The notes beneath the pieces were generated by a model. It made no database searches and was not told the origin of the DNA. It saw only the letters and a program-made list of their open reading frames with translations. DNA of 64,000 bases, from the NCBI RefSeq assembly GCF_003573695.1, contig NC_039361.1, positions 37,316,393 to 37,380,392 of the forward strand, given 5' to 3'. Positions 23,950 through 34,907 of this stretch are shown piece after piece (position 1 is the first letter of the stretch; each line of letters starts with the position of its first letter). The position numbers and the translations under genes are program-made. This DNA comes from Papaver somniferum. Its lineage: Eukaryota > Streptophyta > Magnoliopsida > Ranunculales > Papaveraceae.

Positions 23950-24560
23950 TTGCCAATAATCGGAGGATATATCTCAAACTTATCTACCGATTCTGGTAAA
24001 TTTTTCAAAATTTTTCAGAATCGGTAGTCTATCTACCTTAGCTACCGATTCCGGAGAATTTTCCAAATTTTTGTCAGATAGGTCCACAATCGGAAGTAGA
24101 ACTAGCATAGTTTACTACCGATTATGGTGGTTTCATTTCACAGTATTTCTGTACAAAAAAACACTGATAATCAGACACAATATTTTCTCATTGACTACCG
24201 ATTTACGTGGGGTTTAACATCGGTAGTTTGGATGACCTTCATATACTACCGATTATGTTAGCTCCCAAATTCCAAAAACTTGAAATTTTTTCAAATTTCA
24301 TTTTTGGGGCAACTACATAATCGGGTGGAAAGTTAACTCTTGTGTTTTTTTCTTCCAATTTTAATTTTTTGGCAACTTCAAAATCGGGAAATAATGTAGT
24401 ATGATAAAGCACCCGATTGTCCACATCAAAACTACCGATTATGAAACTATCTACCGATTGTATACACCTACATACCTGATTATAGAACTCATTACCGTTT
24501 AGAGGGCTTGTAGGAATAAACGAGTCAGACCAAATAAACTACCGATTGTAGTTTTATCTA
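23950..24560. repeat. Outer element right subterminal ATCGG/CCGAT repeats
   Basis: Paired motifs such as 'aatcggtagtctat … gctaccgattc' repeat many times. They match the motif family at 19810-20290, so the two ends of the outer element share subterminal structure. Confidence 0.8.
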
Positions 24561-24697
24561 TCGATTGTTGAGGGTATTTTTTCCATTTTGAAAAATTGCA
24601 GATAAGGGATGGCCTGACTTTAGGGTTGGGTGACCTTTTTTGTCTTTTTGTGTCTCCCCTAATTCTTTCAGGGTCTCCCCTAATGACCCATATTATA

Positions 24698-24890
24698 ACA
24701 TCATTACTAAACAATAGTAGTTCATAGATATTCGTGGCATAATAACATGAGTAAACAATACTAATCTCAGAATGATTAAAATGTCAATGAAGGGTATAGT
24801 TTAAACTTACTAAAGATATCTTACTTCGAATTGATGCTTGTAAGGCTAAGCACTGCTATCTATCACCTCACTTGAACTTGCTCTTTCATT
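24698..24890 (-). repeat. F-box locus copy B, 3' flank part 2
   Basis: The sequence continues the match to copy A (10618-10870) directly after the outer element and stops at the LTR element. Together with 12238-12290 it confirms both insertion points. Confidence 0.85.
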
Positions 24891-24895
24891 AGATT

Positions 24896-27209
24896 TGAAA
24901 AGGAGGGGGTCTAACAACACTACCCAATATTTCGCTTAACAATTTGTATGGACTAACTCTGATATACTTTCTAGAGATTCAACTAGACAGTCAGACTCAA
25001 TTTAGGTAAAAGTATCTCAAGGAGTTAATATCTCTTCTTTTGATTTGATATTACTCAAGCTAAATAATAAGAGAGTCTCTAATCAAATACAAGGAATAAC
25101 TTGGATGGTACCAAAGACCAATATCCAAGGATCAATCAATTTAAATCGACAACCAAAGATCGGATATTTTAATTGATGATCTACAACACACAACCTGTAT
25201 TATTCTAATTATAAAGATAAACGATATAATACGGAAATTGAAATAACACAGACACCAGAAATTTTGTTAACGAGGAAACCGCAAATGCAGAAAAACCCCG
25301 GGACCTAGTCCAGATTGAACACCACATTGTATTAAGCCGCTACAGACTCTAGCCTACTACAAACTAACTTCGGTATGGACTGTAGTTTAACCCTAATCAG
25401 CATCACACCGATCCAAGGTACAGTTGCGCTCCTTACGTCTCGGATCCCAGCAGGATACTACGCAATTGATTCCCTTAGCTGATCTCACCCACAACTAAGA
25501 GTTGCTACGACCCAAAGTCGAAGAGTTGGATAAACAAATCTGCCTCACACAGAAAAGTCTATAGGATAGATAAATCTGTCTCCCACAGATAAACTATTTA
25601 GGTGTATTCCGTCTTTTGATAATAATCAAGGTGAATAGGAACCAATTGATAATCCGATCTTATATTCCCGAAGAACATCCTAGAGTTATCAATCACCTCA
25701 TAATAATCTTAATCGTATGGTAGCGAAACAAGATGTTGCGGAATCACAAACGATGAGACGAAGATGTTTGTGATTACTTTTTATATCTTGCCCTATCAGA
25801 GATAAATCTCAAGCCAATCTTACAATTGAACTTGTACGATAGAAAATGACAAGATCAGATCGCAAACTACAATGAAAGTAGTATCGCCTGGCTTCACAAT
25901 CCCAATGAAGTCTTTAGTCGTTAATCGACAGGGTCTCGCGAAGAAACCTATGATTAAAGGAGAATCGACTCTAGCAAACCAACTACTATCACACAAGAGG
26001 TGTGGGGATTAGGTTTGCACAGATGCTAGATTTCTCCTTATATAGTTTTCAAATCAGGGTGTGCAATCTAAGTTACCTTGGTAACAAAGCATTCAATATT
26101 CACCGTTATATGATCAACATGAATTTCTCCAAGCTAATATCTTTCAACTGTTAGATCGAATCTTATCTTGTCACACACAAATGAAATGTATTTCATTTAG
26201 GTTTGAGTAACGGTACCTAAAAGTGTACATTTGGTTGGTTCGCAAATGGTTCACCAATGGTTAGCCATATGAGCAACTTTCATATTGATCGTATTCATCT
26301 TCTTCAATAACTAGTTCAAATGACTTCAAAAGAACTAGTTCAAGAGTTGTTAAAATACTTAGATCTTTAATAGACACAGTTGAAACAAAATCGGGTTTGA
26401 TTCACTTGAATCAATCATGAACAATATAGCCACGGTTTTCAAAGATTGCATTCCTTATTGATTTCTTGTTTTAAGTTCATGAGCTACCGATTTGAGATAT
26501 AACCAGCTTGGGTACGAGTACAGGTACGTGTACTCTAGCTTCACCGAAATTGGGTTTGTAAATGTAAACCAACCAGTCTCCTTTCGCCAATATTGTATGC
26601 ACAAGTGCACACTCTTGGTTTCCGGTATATGGATTTATACACTAATGCGCGAACACACTATATATGCTTATATCCATAGTCGGTTACATGTTCTCAACTC
26701 TACATTTCAGTCATTGAAACATTCTTCTAATAATCATTATTCACGACTATGGTCATCAAAGAAATTCTCAAGATCGAAACGTCTTCATGACTTACGACAA
26801 GGATAAAGATGAACAACGGTTAAAGAAAAAGCTTTACCAACACGTATTTCGAGATAAAGGATAGACGAGTAAACTCGGCTCGAAATTTCAAATGTGTATG
26901 TATGAAAACTATCATACTTATACGTCTTTGTCTCAAGAGTATGAGATAAAATAGACTTTTGAGTGATAGATAAGTTCAAGTCTCTACATACCTTTTTGGT
27001 CGGATGAAGTTCCACTGGTTCCTTGAGTAGTTCGTCGTCTTCGCAAGATATTCGCCATGGAGTCTGGAGCTCAACTACACTAACCTGTCATAACCGAGAC
27101 TAAGCTATAAGTAGAGTAGAAATCAATACATATAGTTTTGACAACTAAACTTGACAAACATGCTTGAGATAGAAACGTCATGCGAGTTTGACCGAGCAGT
27201 TCTCTAACA
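24896..27209 (-). repeat. Long terminal repeat, complete copy
   Basis: Starts TGAAAAGGAGGGGG and ends GCAGTTCTCTAACA. Its last 750 bp match 28440-29081 closely, including 'aagtgcacactcttggtttc' and 'cttttttggtcggatgaagt' blocks. Short ORFs in it (26492-26806, 26785-27015) also appear in the other LTR; they are LTR sequence, not genes. Confidence 0.85.
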
Positions 27210-28305
27210 AGAACCAGGTCCTTTTGAATTTCTCATCAAGAACATCAGAAAACTTCTGAGAATTAGAAGGAACAACTCTTGGCTTCCTCGTATTCCTCCT
27301 TTTTCTTTTCAAGGATGGAGAAACTGGAGATTTTTCTTTTTCCTTAATTGATGGCTTAGCAATCATGTTGATATCTTTTCCATCAGAAGACATGATGCTT
27401 GGAGAATGCTTAGGAAAAACGGTTTTGTGAGAGGAAGTCACAATCTCAACGAGCAGTCTTAGGATATAAGGATATCAGAGAAGGAAAAAGGAATATAGGG
27501 TTGAAACCTTTTAACAGGTTCGTATACGTCCAACTCAAAAAACCTATAAAGGGAAGAATTGACAAAAATAACCCTTTTCTTTTTGGCAAAACATGTCCTT
27601 TCCAAAATCAACAATGATCTGGAAGAATTCCAAGAAAAACTGAAAACCAACACAAAGCTAAAAATAAATCAAAATTATTAATTTTTTATTTTATAGCCTG
27701 AGGTGTGCAGAATTTTGTTTCTTTAATCAGGCACATGAAACAAGATGCACATAACAACACAATTAAGTTGTGTTGTGGTGAACAACAATTTTTCCACCAT
27801 GACCCTTTTGAATGGAATTCATGGAACCTTTCCTTTCCTGTTGATTAGAACAAGTTTTATTCTCCAATGGCCTAAATCTGTCTTTGGAAACTATTTTCTT
27901 TGAAGATAACATCTTACATACTTTAGTTATCTTCTCTACTAATTTAAGCTTGGTAGCTAGACGATCTGCTCTTCTTTGAAGCTTATTGACATATCTCATC
28001 TTGTGTTTGTACTTGAAACACTTTGACAGTTCATGAACCTTAAGAGAACAATAGGAGCATGTCAACAAATAGGATGAATCAGGCGTTCGTGAAGCATAAG
28101 CTGCTAGACACAAAGTAGATCCTGAAACATTAAACATGGAGTTTCCAAACGAAGGGTCAATGGAATCTTCCATCTTGATTGGGTTTTCTTCTGACAAGAT
28201 GTCAAGATTGATGTATGTATTGCTACAGTTATCAAAATCAATGTTTTCACGCAGAAGAGCAACACTTGATTTCTTGTATGTATCAGAATCATAACAGTCA
28301 GACAT
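27178..28305 (-). pseudogene. Gag-like remnant of the truncated LTR element
   Basis: Two minus-strand pieces remain. At 28305-27763 is a 180-codon frame with a SYLLTCSYCSLKVHELSKCF zinc-knuckle-like motif (C-x2-C-x4-H-x4-C) and a basic helix (YVNKLQRRADRLATKLKLVE). At 27441-27178 is a basic, Ser-rich piece (SLKRKRRNTRKPRVVPS) whose frame runs straight into the LTR with no polypurine tract between. The zinc knuckle would bind RNA in a capsid-like particle. Protease, integrase and reverse transcriptase are absent. Confidence 0.6.
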
Positions 28306-29086
28306 CTCATCAAGTGTTACAGCAATACCTTTGTTCCCAGTGTATTTTCCACGGTTTGGGCACTCGTTTGCAAAAAGAGCAAAATCTCAGCAGAAATTTT
28401 CGGTTCGAGAACTTCCGCCAGTACGCGAATGGGTACGCATACCAACCAGTTGTCTTTCGCCAATATCGTATGCACAAGTGCACACTCTTGGTTTCCAGTA
28501 TATGGATTTATACACTAATGCGCGAACACACTATATATGCTTATATCCATAGTTGGTTACATGTTCTCAACTCTACATTTCAATCGTTGAAACATTCTTC
28601 TAATAATCGTTATTCACGAATATCGTCATCAAAGCAATTTTCAAGATCAGAATGTCTTCATGACTTGCGTCACGGATAAAGATGAACAACGGTTAAATCG
28701 AAAGCTTTACCAACACGTATTTCGAGATAAAACATAGACGAGTAAACTCGGATCGAAATCTCAAATGTGTATGTATGAAAACTATCATACTTATACGACT
28801 TTGTCTCAAGAGTAGGAGATAGAATAGACTTTTGAGTGACAGATAAGTTCAAGTCTCCACATACCTTTTTGGTCGGATGAAGTTCCACTGGTTCCTTGAG
28901 TAGTTCGTCGTCTTCACAAGATATTCGCCATGGAGTCTGGAGCTCAACTACACTAACATGTCCTAACCGAGACTAAGCTATAAGTAGACTAGAAATCAAG
29001 ACATATAGTTTTGACAACTAAACTTGACAAGAATGCTTGAGATAGCAACGCATACGAGTTCGAACGAGCAGTGCTCTAACAAGATT

Positions 29087-29425
29087 CCATTGTTTTTGTA
29101 TCCTTTTCTCCTAATACTTTTAATGAAACTAAGGTGTTCTTGTGACGGATTACTTCATAAACAACCTTTCCAAAATCGATATCCATTAATAAAGCTTCTG
29201 AATCGTAAATATAAATTTTTATCTCCCACTTGTATACCCAGAGAACAGAAACCTACCACTCCTCGTATACCCGAATGGCCCCGGTAAACCAATGCCCAAA
29301 ATATCATACCTAATTATTTTACTCCAGCTCAAGTCATCATAATTATTATTTTTGTTCTTCTTTGATAACCATATTTCACAACCGCGATTATCAGAATAAG
29401 TAGCCCTTAGAATCCAAACTAGCAT
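29087..29425 (-). pseudogene. F-box locus copy B, C-terminal coding fragment
   Basis: Reads the same F-box-associated domain end as copy A: ATYSDNRGCEIWLSKK, then GPFGYTRSGRFLF. It matches 10880-11180 at nucleotide level. The N-terminal two thirds are absent. The downstream flank of this copy continues, after the LTR element, at 24698-24890 and 12238-12290. Confidence 0.85.
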
Positions 29426-29431
29426 AGAATC

Positions 29432-29635
29432 ATAGCTTGTAACAGGCTACAAAAGTAATACATAGATATTATAACATCATTACTAAACAAGAGTAGTTCA
29501 TAGATATTCATAGCATAATAAGATTTCAACTAAACAAGAGTAGTCCGTAGATATTCATAGCATAATAACAAGATACAAAGTAATATTAGAAATGATTAAA
29601 ATCTCAATGAAGGGTATCAGTTTATACATATTCAA
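29432..29635 (-). repeat. F-box locus copy C, 3' flank only
   Basis: A third copy of the sequence at 10570-10790, ending 'gaagggtatcagtttata'. The F-box coding part that should lie to its right is replaced by a PRP16 fragment from 29643. Confidence 0.8.
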
Positions 29636-29642
29636 AATCAAA

Positions 29643-30025
29643 ACTTTTTGGGTCTTAGATAAGTAGACGAACATTTGGTATATCCAGGCACTAAAATATG
29701 TTGTTGTTGCTTAGCCCTCTTCTGCTTCTCTTTTTCCTTGTTTACCTTCACTATTTCTGCTTGCTCCTTCCTCAAACTCTCCATCTCTTCCTCCATTGTA
29801 GTCTTCGCGTCTTTTTGCTTCTTCTTGTGATCCAACACCGAGGTATCTGAATCCTTGACTGCAAAAAAATTGGACCCATCTCCGCTAACCTCTGTGGCTC
29901 CACTGCCGTTGCACATTGCATATATTCCTTGATAGTTAAAATCAACTCATGATACACCACATAATCTGGAGAGTGACCCAGTCCATACAGAGCACTATGG
30001 TCTGGAAGGTGAAACGACATCCTAT
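29643..30025 (-). pseudogene. PRP16 C-terminal gene fragment
   Basis: Minus strand matches the end of the PRP16 coding sequence: [46 protein letters not shown], then [17 protein letters not shown] frameshift lies near 29870. At about 30015-30025 the match stops in the middle of coding sequence at a GCAAT(A/G)GGATG junction and passes into LINE RNase H sequence. Confidence 0.9.
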
Positions 30026-32560
30026 TGCTTCTGCATAAACCACTGAGTATGATATTCCTAGTCTTTTACCATATCCATAGAAAACTCCATTATAATCTCT
30101 CGCCATAGCTGCACATGCATATGCACCATCTTTCCAAGCAGCATCCACATTGATCTTAATGAAGGGATGACTAGGAGATTTCTAGGTTGCATTAGTTTCT
30201 ACTACAACATCATGGTGATCATTCAGCAACACTTGAATGTCGTCTTCCTCAGTAAAATTGTGCTAGTAGAGATTATACCAGTATATGGAAATTGCCAGAG
30301 CTCATTGGACATTCACAGTGTTGTTTTCAAATTCCTTGGCATTGCGAGTTTTTCATATGTCCCAACAGATAGCCACTCTCATTCCAAGAGTGGACTCATT
30401 ATCATTTCTTCTGGAAAAAAGTTCAACAAGGTTGGTGAGAGTCATCTGTTGGTTTTCTTGAAGTCGGAGACCTAATCGGGAAGCGAACCAGACAGCTTTA
30501 GCAAAGATACGGTGTATGAAGACGTGATCTACAGATTCTTCATCATTGTTGCAAATATTGCAACTGTTCGAAACTTCTTCAATGAATTATCAATTCTCTG
30601 TGAGGAAGCAAGGCCATTATGCAGTGCTCTCCACATGAAAGTCTTTATTTTTGGTGCTACTCTCTTCACAGCCCAGAGCTTTTTTCATGGGAAAGTATTC
30701 TCACTTATGGTATAAGTATCTCTTTGTTTTTCTTGTAACATCTTCTGAAAAGATTACGGTGTGAAATTATCGTGGGTAGTTAACTTCCATATGAGCTAAT
30801 CTTCAACAGCAGAATTAGAAGCGATTAATTGAATTTGACTACATACGTATGGGTATGTAATTTTTTGTGGAGCAATCATATCCCGTTGGCATGTTGCGTT
30901 GTCAAGAAACTCATTAACCTTAACAAACTCCATGTTTCCCTCATCTGTCCTCTCAGGTGAAGATCCTGGTGAAATAGGGATCCAAGGGTCTGTAAAAATA
31001 TTGATAGATTATCCATTTCCAACTAACAAGAGACATCCTTTCTCATTCTTTTATCTTTTAATTATTTTGCACATAAAACTTGTTCCCATAAAGCATCTTG
31101 TTCATGAAGAAATCTCTATGCTAATTTAGCAACAAGAGCAAAGTTTAGATCAGACAGAGATCTTAAACCTAAACTATCCTTGTCCTTTGGTAAATTAAAA
31201 CATTCCTCATTTATAAAAAAATGCATCTTCCTCTTGTCTCTGTTATGACCCCATCAAAGATCTTTGATGGTCTGAGTTAACTTATTAAAAACAATTTTGG
31301 GAATCATTGTAGTTGCCCTGTAGAAGATTGGAATAAGAGTTAGCACAGATTGGATATATAAGCATTGTCCTTCCTTCATGAGATCGAGTATTCCTTCTTC
31401 TGCCTGCTAGAGCTGCATCAAACGTATTTATGAGGAAGTTGTAATTAGACACCATGTTGCGTTGCTGTAAAATTTTGTGGAAATTATATAAATACCCCTC
31501 CTTTTCATGGATTTCACAAATACCCTTATCCATCAATAATTATACCCCTCATCTTCTAAAATGCAATCCATTCAATTTTAAATCATTTAAATACCCTTTC
31601 AACATTAATAAAAATTTAGATGAAAATCATTTCATTTATTATCTCATGCTGGAAGTGGTGGTGGTGGTGGTGGTGATGCCGACGATGGAGGTGGCGGTGC
31701 CACCAGATTTGGGATCAACTTTTGTTGTTGATACCAGATTTGGATCAACTTTTGTTGTTGATACCATATTTTGGTGTCAACTTGGGTTGTTGATACATAA
31801 TCTTAACCAACTAATTTCCGAGTTTTCAATTTTTATAAAAACTTGTGTTGTTGACACCAGATATGATATCAACTTCGGTTGTTGATACAAAAATTTGGAC
31901 CTAACGTATTTCTAAATTTTCAATGTTGTTATCAACTTGGCGCAAAAGTGGATTTGGAGGAAATGGTGGTCGCAATTGCGATGGCGGTGGTGACGATGAG
32001 TTGTGATGGTGAAATGTTGGTGATGGTTGTGAAGTGATGGTGGTGGTAAATTACCATTGGTGGAGTTGGAGGCGGTGGTGGAGTGATTAAGAAAGAAAAT
32101 TATTGCTTTTTGAAAGAAAAAAAATTATGTGTAATACATTACTAAAATAGTTTATTTTTGAGAGGACAAGCTTTATATATAAAAGGAAGGGTATATTTAT
32201 AATGTGATAGGGGTATTTTTGAAGGGCTCCAAAACCAAGGGTATTTAAGTAGTGTACCCTAAAAAATTTACTCCTAATTACTTTTCTTCTTTTTCCATTC
32301 TTTTAACCCCCATTTCATAAATGATTTCTTCTGCACAAGTGTCTGGAACACTGTTACTGAAGTGTGTAGATGACTTTGAGTAGTTGACAAGTTGGCGTGA
32401 CAAGTTGTAATATAGTTCCGGTATCAGTGTTGCCAAACAACATAACATCATCTGCAAACATATATGTGAAACACTACGAGCCCATCTGTTGATTTTGTAT
32501 CCACTATATAAACCCTCATTTTCCATCCTGTTGATGTTTGTGCTCACTCTTTGTCAGACC
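30026..32560 (-). pseudogene. 5'-truncated L1-type LINE (reverse transcriptase to RNase H)
   Basis: Reading the minus strand from right to left: reverse transcriptase palm (NEGLYSGYKINRWARSVSHI, with the FADD box in the next frame, about 32450-32547); thumb region (LAGRR…GRTMLIYP, about 31330-31420); zinc-binding region (about 30640-30480); RNase H (VDAAWKDGAYACAAMARDYN, then VVYAEAIG, 30150-30030). Many stops and frameshifts. It is split by the TIR insertion at 31467-32271. Its 5' end is missing, as is usual for truncated LINEs. Its 3' end is cut in RNase H by the PRP16 fragment. Confidence 0.8.
31467..32271. mobile_element. Small TIR element inserted in the LINE fragment
   Basis: The ends are imperfect inverted repeats: left GTAAAATTTTGTGG…TAAATACCCCT, right (reverse complement) GTAAATTTTTTAGGG…TAAATACCCTT. 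LINE coding sequence stops on one side and resumes on the other. Inside are a 'gttgttgatacca…gatcaac' tandem repeat (about 31710-31890) and GGT/GAT-rich simple sequence (31650-32080). No transposase and no clear target duplication were seen. Mutator-like is a guess. Confidence 0.6.
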
Positions 32561-32635
32561 TCCCACAGTGCCAAATGAACAAAATTGGACCATAAGCTTC
32601 AGCCAATTTCATAACTATACATGAAGACAGAATGA

Positions 32636-32895
32636 GGGAGTACGTGAACTGCCGCAATAGGATGTCGTGTTACCATCCTCAAATAGTGCTCTGTATGGAT
32701 TGGGTTACTCTCCAGATTATGTGGTGTATCATGAATTGACTTCAACCACCAAGGAGTATACGCAATGCGCAACGGAAGTGGAGTTACAGTGGGTGGCGGA
32801 GATGGGTCCATTATTGTTTTCAGTCAAGGATTCAGATACTTCAATGTTGGATCACAAGAAGAAACAAAAAGACGCGAAGACTGCAATTTCTTCTG
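32636..32895 (+). pseudogene. PRP16 C-terminal gene fragment, opposite orientation
   Basis: Plus strand encodes EYVNCRNRM, then in another frame [25 protein letters not shown] and [19 protein letters not shown]. It covers about the same PRP16 part as 29643-30025 but faces the other way, and it shares the derived 'aataggatgtcg' variant with that copy. Confidence 0.9.
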
Positions 32896-33099
32896 CATGA
32901 CTGATGCTTATATATTCCACCTGTCTCAGTGTCTATGAATTCAGTCAAAGTCAAAACCACACGAGGGGGATTAAGATCCATATAGGGAGGTGAATAGAGG
33001 AAGGAGTATCTAGACTGCTTTGTTCCACATGCTAAATCCCAATGGAACATAACTAGGACTTGAGGTGACGTAAAAATGAAAGCTGCATCGGAATAGATG
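32896..33099. other. Unrecognised sequence between PRP16 fragments
   Basis: A minus-strand open frame continues here from the exon 5 fragment (FTSPQVLVMFHWDLACG…). I do not recognise the protein. It may be a chance extension. Confidence 0.25.
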
Positions 33100-33350
33100 G
33101 GAGACGAGTTAAGGTGAAGTGACTGGATTTCCACCCGAACAAGGACTTCAGTACCCCACTGAATGCATATCAGGACTAGAGTTGGTAATACAGTCCCAGA
33201 GGAAAGCATCAAACCCTGAAGATTTTCCATCAATAGTTAGGTGCTCAGTAAATTGGATACTCAATAAATTGGTAGAGTAATATGCAGGTTAATTCTTTCA
33301 ATACCGAAAGTCTACATATCAGCATCAAATCTTATCACTGTATCCTCTAC
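33100..33350 (-). pseudogene. PRP16 exon 5/intron 4 fragment
   Basis: On the minus strand it is similar to 58500-58700: the 'agactttccatca-tagttag-tgctca' intron stretch and exon start 'CTTCAGGGT…CTGGGACTGT' are both present. Because intron sequence is included, it arose from DNA, not from mRNA. It has one base fewer than the gene between GGGT and TGGGAC, which bears on the gene's reading frame. Confidence 0.75.
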
Positions 33351-33418
33351 TTAAAATTTCCCAAGATAATCAATGACCCAAAACTCCTAAACAAAAATTT
33401 GAAAAAACCCTACCTGCT

Positions 33419-33434
33419 AATCTAGTTTTCATTT
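33419..33434. repeat. L1 target site duplication, left copy
   Basis: AATCTAGTTTTCATTT, identical to 54129-54144. It immediately precedes the 5' end of the L1 element. Confidence 0.9.
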
Positions 33435-34125
33435 GGGAAATTCACGCTCTCTCCTCTCTGCAAATCGGCGAAACCATGAGTTGACTCAGTGTTTAAATTT
33501 TTCTCGTTTCCCTCTCTTTTACTGTGCAATCTTTCAATTTTTTTCTTTGATTTCTTTTCTCTTTGTTATGTCGATTATCATTAATCTCATGTTTAACTTC
33601 ATATACGCTTGTTGAAGGTTATGAAGTCTTTGTAGGTTGTTTTTTATTTTTTTCATTGCTCTAGATGTTCTTCTTATTTATTTGTTTTCCTTCTAAGCCT
33701 TATTAGGATTTTAATATGTTGTTTTAATCTGTTTTTGCAGATTTTCATGGTTGATTCCTGTGTCGCTCCCAGTGGTGGTTATCAGTCGTGATTTCAACTA
33801 GTTCAGAGTTCTGCTGTTTGTCACAGTAGTGTTTGCCATAAGATAACAGCGGTATTATCGCGATATCATCGTCCGTTGTTCAAATCTCAAAAGTCGTTTG
33901 AGTCTGGTATTCCAATCCTCAGTTTATCACCATTCAAGATCTAATTGCTAGTCTCCAATTATCACCATTCCTACTCTGAAGAATTTCAAAACCAGTCACT
34001 TTCTCATACTGGTTAACTCGCTGGAATCGGTCATAAACTCTAGCCGTGATTATAGCTCTTTCAGAGGGAAACTTTCGTCTATTTCCCAATTCAAATTTCT
34101 AGTCAACAATATTGGCCCGGATTCT

Positions 34126-34870
34126 ATGTCATCATCTCAACAACTTTGGAAACCGAATTATACCCATCAATACAAAAATTTCCATAATCCAATAAGATAC
34201 GCAACTTATATACAAAATCCTAAAACCCTAAACACATTTCTACCATTTCTTCATCTCAACAAAAACTTTTGTGCTCTCAAAAACATTGGTGCTCTCATGT
34301 CTTCTCCGAACAAAAACCAACTCATGAATCTTAACAATAATATGCAGAAGTCTACCATTGGCTCTACTCATGTTAGACCAATACGAAGAATTTTTGCGGC
34401 TGCTGAAGCCCCTGTTGAAAATACTAATGGTTTTTCTTTTAACCTTCTTGGAAAAATAATCTTTAACAAACTACTAGATCATGAATATGTTAAGAAGGAG
34501 ATCAATGATCGTTGGAGAAGCTATCGCAGGTACGATATCATAACAAAAGGCACAAACATGTTTCTGTTCAGGTTTTAGAGAGAAGAAGCTTATAATGGAG
34601 TTAGATCGAAAACATGGGATATTATGGGATATCTGTTATCCCTAATCCAGTTTGATCCCAACATATCTATCAATGAACATAAATTTGAGCAGCATACTTG
34701 GACTATTAAGCTACGAAATCTTGGGAATATTATTCTTAATGATCGTTTGGTTTCATAGATTTGCAAAGACATAGGGAAAAAGGTTAATCCTGAGGTAAGA
34801 AGAAGACAGCCGAGAGGAAGTGTCACAAGTACTGTCTACGTTGAATTCAAGCTCAAAGAACCACTAAGAA

Positions 34871-34907
<37 letters not shown>

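Larger units (their letters stand above)
12291..24689. mobile_element. TIR transposon carrying a PMD gene (outer element)
   Basis: This element interrupts F-box locus copy B, with an 8-bp duplication ATATTATA on both sides. Its inverted ends match once the nested Harbinger element (12317-19733) is removed. The left end has GTCATTAGGGGTGACCC, then TGAAAGAATTAGGGGCGAC; the right end, reverse-complemented, has GTCATTAGGGGAGACCC, then TGAAAGAATTAGGGGAGAC. Only small differences are present in about 40 bp. Own sequence is 12291-12316 plus 19734-24689, about 5 kb. It holds one PMD gene, flanked and penetrated by ATCGG/CCGAT repeats, and no transposase. The 8-bp duplication suits hAT; a 9-bp Mutator site with one mismatch is possible. 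Superfamily undecided. Confidence 0.8.
24896..29081 (-). mobile_element. Truncated copia-type LTR retrotransposon in F-box copy B
   Basis: It is bounded by the 5-bp duplication AGATT (24891-24895, 29082-29086). The whole begins TG and ends CA, and F-box copy A shows the uninterrupted site. The left LTR is complete, 24896-27209 (2.3 kb). The right LTR matches it only from about 28440 to 29081. In minus orientation that is the start of the 5' LTR, so most of that LTR, the primer-binding site and nearly all of pol are gone. The 2.3-kb LTR, the 'gtttcctc' region and the gag-like reading frame resemble SIRE-type copia elements, which is an inference. Confidence 0.85.

Noticed and set aside
26492..28679. 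Host genes at 26492-26806 and 28215-28679
   Set aside because: These frames are copies of each other and lie in the two LTRs of the 24896-29081 element.
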